In this document: positions 58,405 to 64,000 of the stretch, piece by piece | Layout: each line of letters begins with the position of its first letter | Position numbering within the stretch: the first letter of the stretch is position 1 | Source: Epiperipatus broadwayi | Taxonomy: Eukaryota > Onychophora > Udeonychophora > Euonychophora > Peripatidae | Direction: 5' to 3' | Assembly (NCBI GenBank): GCA_028023455.1 | Contig: JAQFVV010012510.1 | Coordinates: 2,211,420 to 2,275,419 of the forward strand | DNA length: 64,000 bases | Position numbers and translations under genes: made by a program | Notes under the pieces: model-generated | What the model was told of the DNA's origin: nothing | Seen by the model: the letters and a program-made list of their open reading frames with translations, nothing else | Database searches by the model: none

Positions 58405-58752
58405 AGATATACAGAGACTTCAAACCACTCAAAGGAGTATGGAGAGATGTATGTTGGGAGTAACAAGAAGAGATTGAAAACGCAATGTATGGGTAAATTA
58501 AAAGATTGAAATGGAGTTGGGCTGGACATATTGCTAGAAGAGATGATAATAGATGGACAATTGAAATTTTAAACTGGATTCCAAGAGATTGCAAAAGACC
58601 CAGAAAGAGACCACATGTGAGATGGATGGATGAAATAAGAAAATGTACAGGGGTGATGTGGAAAAGAGAAGCTAAAGATCGGAGAAGATGGATTAAACTT
58701 GGAGAGACCTTCATCCTGCAGTGGATTGATTATGGTTGATGATGATGAATGA
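58405..58752 (+). mobile_element. RTE-like LINE 3' end (RT C-terminus)
   Basis: Upstream frame: QRSMERCMLGVTRRD near 58415-58470. The open frame 58506-58739 follows: KWSWAGHIARRDDNRW, RDCKRPRKRPHVRWMDEIRK, RRRWIKLGETFILQWIDYG. The element ends with GGTTGATGATGATGAAT, the short GAT-repeat tail usual in RTE elements. It is 5'-truncated to about 350 bp but retains a clean C-terminal frame, so it is younger than the copy at 12359-13560. Blocks like MER-MLGVTRRD and AGHIARR-D are diagnostic of these LINEs. Confidence 0.9.
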
Positions 58753-59833
58753 GAGGTGAGATGAATGTTGAAGCGATTAAAATACGTAAATTATAAATGA
58801 AGATAAACTTATTTAGGGATGGAGAAGAGTAAGTAGTTTTGAAAATGAATTTAAAAAAATTGAAAAATAAAATAATAAAAACAAAATATAAGAAAAAGGC
58901 ATTATTTTTATAATAAAAATGAAGAATGACGAAATTTATAAAAGGGAATTTGTGATGCACCGCTTAATATATAATTTTCAAATACTACATTTTACAAAAA
59001 TTAAGACAAAAGGGATTTTCACAGGGTAAAAATACGTGAATGGCAAAGGAATATAGATTATATATATATAAAGTTAGTGACGGTTTTTTGGAAAATTTGT
59101 TATTGGTGAGGATAGGATCGTGGAAAGAAGTAATTTAGTCAAACACACGCTGAGAGTTTTCTTTAGTTACACTTTAGGGGCACAAAATTTAAAAATAGAT
59201 TACTGTCTAGCCAAGGGTGTGAAGGAATGCTAGGCAGGACATTAAAACAAAAGGCACAAAATTTAGAGATAGGCCTAAGAAAGTAAAATGTAATAATCAC
59301 CATAAAGTATGAAAACTTGTAAAATAGTGTAATTATATCTTTACAATAAAAGATCTTTATAAAATTCGATATTAATTTGATTAATTTGTGATTTAATAAT
59401 GAAATTTGAAAATATTTAATAAATCAAACAATGTGTCAAGTTCAAATCTCAAAGGTTTATCTTAATCTTATCAACATTAAGCTTGCAGAAGATTATAATA
59501 ACTCTAGATAACAAAATATATCATTGTTTTACATTCTCATTGTATTAACATTATATTAATGCTACAATAATATGCACTTTAATGTGAATATTTGAAGTAT
59601 TATGAAGTTTTTCTCATTTGTTGATGGTTGGCATTCATTCATTTGAAGGCAACATTTTAAACAAAAATGTGTACTGATTGATATTAATTTTGACTAAAAT
59701 AATTATATGTTATTATTGTTCAAAGAAAGTAAACCAAAAATCAAAGTTATATTTTTAAAATAAAGAATATCTTATAAATATCCTCAAAAATAATCATAGG
59801 GCTTGTGTGACCTTAATTTTTGTTAAAATCTTG
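58753..59833. other. AT-rich stretch with a small local repeat
   Basis: GGCACAAAATTTA with following AGATA or AATAGA occurs twice (59178 and 59261), an isolated short direct repeat. No element was recognised. Confidence 0.4.
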
Positions 59834-60270
59834 AACCACTAAACATCACATGTACACCATTTCATATGTTTGCTCATAACTGTTATTTACAAATTATTTA
59901 TAACTATTATTAAAGAACAAAAAACCAAAATGTATGGGTACTGAACTGAGTTCAGACCTATATGACTATATAAGCTAATGAGTTTGTATTGGAAATATTA
60001 TTGTGCTTTCAATTTTATTCTCGTAGTTTTGTAGTTAAGTAGAGATAAATGGTGGCTGCTGGAGGGTTGCATTAGATCCTAAGATCTAGATGCAGTGCTC
60101 TCAGATACAAGGCTCCTCATTGATGAAGGCCACAAGTTAGAAACTAGTCTGGGGATATTGAAGAATAGGCATTAGATAGGGATTTTATGCAGAAGCCTTC
60201 TGGCATCCATTTATTACTCTGGCTTGTACTAAGTGGCACTACTGTATGGAGAGTTTTGTCGATTTTAAAA
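59834..60270 (+). repeat. Foldback repeat family A, copy A8
   Basis: Terminus ACCACTAAACATCACATG, then GAACTGAGTTCAGACCTATA, GGTTGCATTAGATCCTAAGA, TTAGAAACTAGTCTGGGGAT, TCTGGCATCCATTTATTACT and CTACTGTATGGAGAGTTTTG. Collinear with A5 and A6. Confidence 0.88.
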
Positions 60271-61115
60271 TCTTGAAATTGTAACTCATAAGTTTTTATG
60301 TAGTGTTTTTAATTTTTAATTTGTAGAGTTAAAATAAATATTTATTTTGTGGTAAATATATAATATTTACATTCAGATTTTATGTTAACATATTTGATTT
60401 TTTTTAAAGCAGGAAATAAGCCAATACAAAATGTTCTAATATGAAACAGAAAGTACAAAATGAGAACAAGGATTTTCCATTATCAAGATTGTAACTGATA
60501 TTTTTAAACATTTTGCTTCTGTAACATATAAATTAAATTATTAAACTTTAAATGTTATTTTAATCACTTGAATTTATTATTTATTAAAACACATGCTTTA
60601 AATGTGAATTTGTTTGATATTTATATCAAATTTGTTGAAAAATATTTTTGAATGATTTATTGAGTTTGAAAAATCATTTTGTTTATTATTTGTTAACTTT
60701 TGTTTTTTAAATTAGAAGGAAAATTTTAAATTGTGGTTTAATATATTTAAATTCAATAAAAATTACTTGAAATTTAGTTTATCTAGGTATTACCAGCCTA
60801 ATCCATATGGAATAGTCATCTTTTTAGTAGGTTACTTAGTTTCTTATAAATAGGCAGAAGGTGGAAAAATATTCAATAATTTAAAGTATCACAGTAAATT
60901 ATTTTTACAACTTTCATTTGTTTTAAATAAGGCTCATGAGAGACCTGTATAAAGATTTTTTTTCTGTCAATTTTATAATATTTTTAAATAGTTTTTTAAA
61001 AATAAAAATAAAACCTGTCAAACAATTTTAAAAAGAAACGTTAGTTTTTGATTAATTATACATATATTAATTATATATACATACTAAATATATTTACATG
61101 AAGAGTATATATAAA
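60271..61115. other. AT-rich stretch, nothing recognised
   Basis: Homopolymer-rich and without a coding signal. It precedes mariner M2. Confidence 0.4.
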
Positions 61116-62311
61116 GTGTGACAATTTAATTCCTGGAGTGCACTTTAATAAAATATACATTGTATGTTAGTGGCTATTATCATTTTCAGTGTAATCCCCT
61201 TGTGCATTTATACACTGATTAAACCAGTGCTTCCATTTCTAGAAACACTCCTAAAACTCATTTTCAGGAATACTGTTTAGCACCTGTTTTACATTAGTTT
61301 GGATATCAGTTATAGTAGATAATCTTTGACTTTACAGTGCAGTTTTTAATTTTGGAAATAACCAAAAAATCATAGGGAGCTAAGTCAGGTAAATAGGTAG
61401 GATAGTCTAGTTGTGTAATTAATATGTTGTCCAAAAAGTCTCTTGCAATGAGTACACTATGACTTGGCACATTGTTATGATGAATGATTTACTTCTTAGA
61501 CCACAATTGAGAACTTCTTTTTCTGAACAGAAGCTTGTAAATGCTGAAGTACCTTTAAGTAACATTGTTGGTGGATTGTTTGGCTTTATTCAATAAATTC
61601 TTGGTGAATTATTCCTTATGGTCAAAAAACCACACAAATATAATCTTATACACATCCTGATATTTTCATTGTATGCTCTAATGTTTTGTTTCTGGGTCAT
61701 AATGGAAGCACCAGATAACTATTTTTGGAAGTAGATACATATTTCAAAAAAGATCAATTGCAACCTCAAACCAGTGCTGTGTCTATTTATCCACCAAAAG
61801 CCAAGGCACAAACTTCATAGAAATCTTTCTTATGCCCAATTCTCAATTAATCTGCATTTATGCTATCAATATCACACTTTATTGTCTGTTGGATTGTATG
61901 GAATCTCACACTTTGTTAATATTAATGCCAGTCATTGTTATTTGGAGTTGTCTGCTTCTGAGATCATCTGTCATATCTACCCATCTTTGAACCTTTTAGG
62001 CCATTCTGACTCACTCTATTTCTTCATAGCATCTTCACCATATGCTACTTGCAACAATTATGATGTTTTGGTAGCACATTTACTGAATTTCATACAAAAT
62101 TTGATATTAACATATTGCTCACAATTTTGATCACCCATTTTTATGCCAAAGCATTATCTTGTCAATAGTTAAGTAACAACTAGTTTTATCAGCTTAAAAT
62201 TTACACATATATTAGCTTAAATATGTTCAAGCATGAATACTCATGTGACTTCAATACAATTAGGTCATGGGTGACACCTAACTGCCATTCCAGGAATTAA
62301 ATTGCCACACC
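61116..62311 (-). mobile_element. mariner (DD34D) transposon relic M2, minus strand
   Basis: The terminal inverted repeats are GTGTGACAATTTAATTCCTG at the left and GGTGTGGCAATTTAATTCCT when the right end is reversed. The minus-strand transposase starts near 62145 with MGDQNCEQYVNIKFCMKFSK and VAYGEDAMKK-SESEWPKRF. It continues with VCAWLLVDKQTQHWFE and ends with HHNNVPSHSVLIARDFLDN and YPTYLPDLAPYDFF near 61370-61480. The first N of HNN stands where the second catalytic aspartate belongs. From there to the D of YDFF is the DD34D spacing. Several stops and indels show the element is dead. Its ends and sequence differ from M1, so it is another family. Confidence 0.9.
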
Positions 62312-62747
62312 GCATGTATTAACATTCTGCAGAAATATCTAGTGTTTGAGAAATGTTTTAAATAATGCTTGCTATTGATTTTGTTTGTTATGGGTGATTG
62401 TAAGTTTCATTTAAGTGATAAACAAGTTGTTATAATATAGTTTTATTTAAGTTTTTTTAAAAACAATTTTAAATAAAAATCAAAGCTGACAAAATCCCAA
62501 ACACTTTTCACTGAAAATAATATTTCACATTTTTAGTCACTTATATACTCATATATTACTATGTACACATACTAAATATGATATATACTTAAGGTATATA
62601 TATTTTAACTTAATAGCAGAAATGTCTAGTGATATATAAATCAACTATAAATGTCCAGTCATTTTAAAGTATGATATAGTGTTACATTTTCATTTACTGT
62701 GCCAATACTAAAAATGTAAAAATGATAGAGATAATTTTTTTATACTA
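62312..62747. other. AT-rich stretch, nothing recognised
   Basis: No feature between mariner M2 and the following MITE. Confidence 0.4.
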
Positions 62748-63004
62748 AATACTTTTATTGACTGTGCACTAAAGCAAAATTGTTAGCTCAATCACATTTT
62801 GGTTTTTTTAGATTTAACATAAAATAAAAGCATGGGGGGAGCAGCCATAAATTAATTAAGTCAACCTCTATTTTTTATAATAAGGGATTGACTTAATTAA
62901 TTTCTGGATGCCCCATACTTTTATTTCAAGTTAAATCTAATAACTCCAATTGTGGTTGAACAAACATTTTTTTTATATTTTTAATGCACAGTCAATAAAA
63001 CATT
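62748..63004. mobile_element. Palindromic MITE, about 257 bp
   Basis: The two halves are inverted copies almost to the centre. ACTTTTATTGACTGTGCACT answers TAATGCACAGTCAATAAAAC, TAGATTTAACATAAAATAAA answers TTTATTTCAAGTTAAATCTA, and AAATTAATTAAGTCAACC answers GGATTGACTTAATTAATTT around a short spacer near 62870. No coding potential. The whole element could fold into one hairpin. Confidence 0.85.
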
Positions 63005-63579
63005 TGCTCTCATTATTTATTTTGGTTTGTTGTTCTTTTTCTTTATTTGCAAATTGATGTATTATTTTTAAGACTGCATCTTTTTAAAAATCATAATATT
63101 AATAAATATCATAAAAATGTAAATAGTTAATGAAGAATAAAGATTTATTCTTTAAAAATATCAAAGACAAAGGTAATTATCAGATCAGCCACATAAGTCT
63201 GTTAGGCTAATTTTTTTCAATCTAATAAAAAATAACACTTGTGGAAGTTAAATCGATGCCTTCAGATTTGTCTATTTTTAAAATTAAAATATTTACAATA
63301 ATTATGAAAGGATACACTTAATTGCCTATTAAAAATACTTATTATTTATTTTAATTTATTTATAATGTTTAAAATGTCTTTAATATATCATTCTTGTCTT
63401 AAGTCAAACATGTGACATTGATCAAAGGAATTGTTAAACAAAAGTGTGAATATAAAACAATAAATATTTTAGTGCATTTTATGAAAATAAGATCTCTTAA
63501 CCCATCTTTAATTTTATGAAAATCTAAATTTCATGAACTTACTATAATTTGAGAAATCAAAATGATTAACTATTTTCCA
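63005..63579. other. AT-rich stretch, nothing recognised
   Basis: No feature recognised between the MITE and the last SINE. Confidence 0.4.
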
Positions 63580-63694
63580 TCAAATGTTGTTAGCTGACAG
63601 GTCAGCACAGCTGTCTTGCAAGCAAGCAGTTGGTTGCAGACGGATGTTGCAGGGTTTGCCTCCCACCCGATGCTATGACATATGGAAAAAAAAT
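63580..63694 (+). mobile_element. tRNA-derived SINE, copy S8
   Basis: TCAAATGTTGTTAGCTGACA, GCACAGCTGTCTTGCAAGCA, GCAGTTGGTTGCAGACGG, GCAGGGTTTGCCTCCC (worn B box) and ATGCTATGACATATGG with an A-tail to about 63694. A target-site duplication was not resolved. The remaining 306 bases to the window end show nothing recognisable. Confidence 0.9.
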
Positions 63695-64000
63695 GAAATA
63701 AATTAAAATATATAATGATCACATCTGGCTAAACTAACATCATTCAGATATTTTATAAGTAAAATGTTTTACATAAATTATTCCAAAATCAGTTAATTAA
63801 AATTGTAAACAAATTACTAATTATACTTAAAATAAATCATAAGTTCAGTAGTTCAAATATTAGTACAACAGTTTTAAACTTCAAAAGCATTTTATAATGA
63901 ATTATGCCATAATGATTACATTAAAAATATAGTAAAAGTGACACAAAAACAGTGATTAAGTATCAATTAAGTATTTAATTAAATAAAGTTTATTCTCCAG

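Overview
This window is eukaryotic, very AT-rich, non-genic DNA, intergenic or deep intronic, from an animal. I found no intact host gene, no convincing exon chain and no RNA gene. The longest open frames are short, and almost all recognisable coding similarity is decayed transposable-element sequence. The repeat mix is a short tRNA-derived SINE, RTE-like and CR1/Jockey-like LINEs, a Penelope-like element with a GIY-YIG-type tail, two mariners, hAT relics, and many foldback elements and MITEs. That mix is compatible with an invertebrate such as a mollusc, perhaps a cephalopod. This assignment is a low-confidence inference, since no host gene is available to test it.

Layout. 0-0.6 kb: edge of foldback family A, then a foldback of family B. 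1.6-4.7 kb: an old CR1/Jockey-like LINE on the minus strand (endonuclease, linker, RT), broken by a SINE, a MITE and a family A copy. 5.2-7.3 kb: a second LINE relic with a 0.5-kb MITE inside its RT, next to an (ATT)n array. 9.5-10.2 kb: B copies. 12.1-13.6 kb: a SINE and an RTE-like RT relic containing an AT-rich palindrome. 13.6-23.7 kb: mostly unassigned AT-rich DNA. 23.7-26.8 kb: a mariner relic with a SINE inside, then a 1.27-kb non-autonomous hAT-like element with target-site duplications. 27-33 kb: an RTE 3' end, local duplications, a possible retrocopy, an hAT transposase relic, two near-perfect hairpins and a family A copy.

34.5-51.1 kb is the most structured part. It has a C foldback split by a SINE, non-LTR family D relics, a long-armed B foldback, and a tandem segmental duplication of about 5.8 kb (38452-44270 and 45402-51133). 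Each copy carries a LINE C-terminal zinc-knuckle pseudogene, a hairpin, the same SINE with the same target-site duplication, and a polyadenylated pseudogene-like block. Both copies sit between pieces of family D.

51.4-60.3 kb holds five family A elements, a Penelope-like element interrupted by one of them, and an RTE-like 3' end. 61.1-63.7 kb holds a second mariner on the minus strand, a palindromic MITE and a last SINE.

The window reads as a record of nested insertions. Shared frameshifts and nesting order give relative ages: LINE relics are oldest, followed by MITE, SINE and A-family insertions, with the tandem duplication after the SINE. I found no operational gene system. The best candidates for undescribed elements are foldback families A, B and C and the D-flanked tandem duplication.
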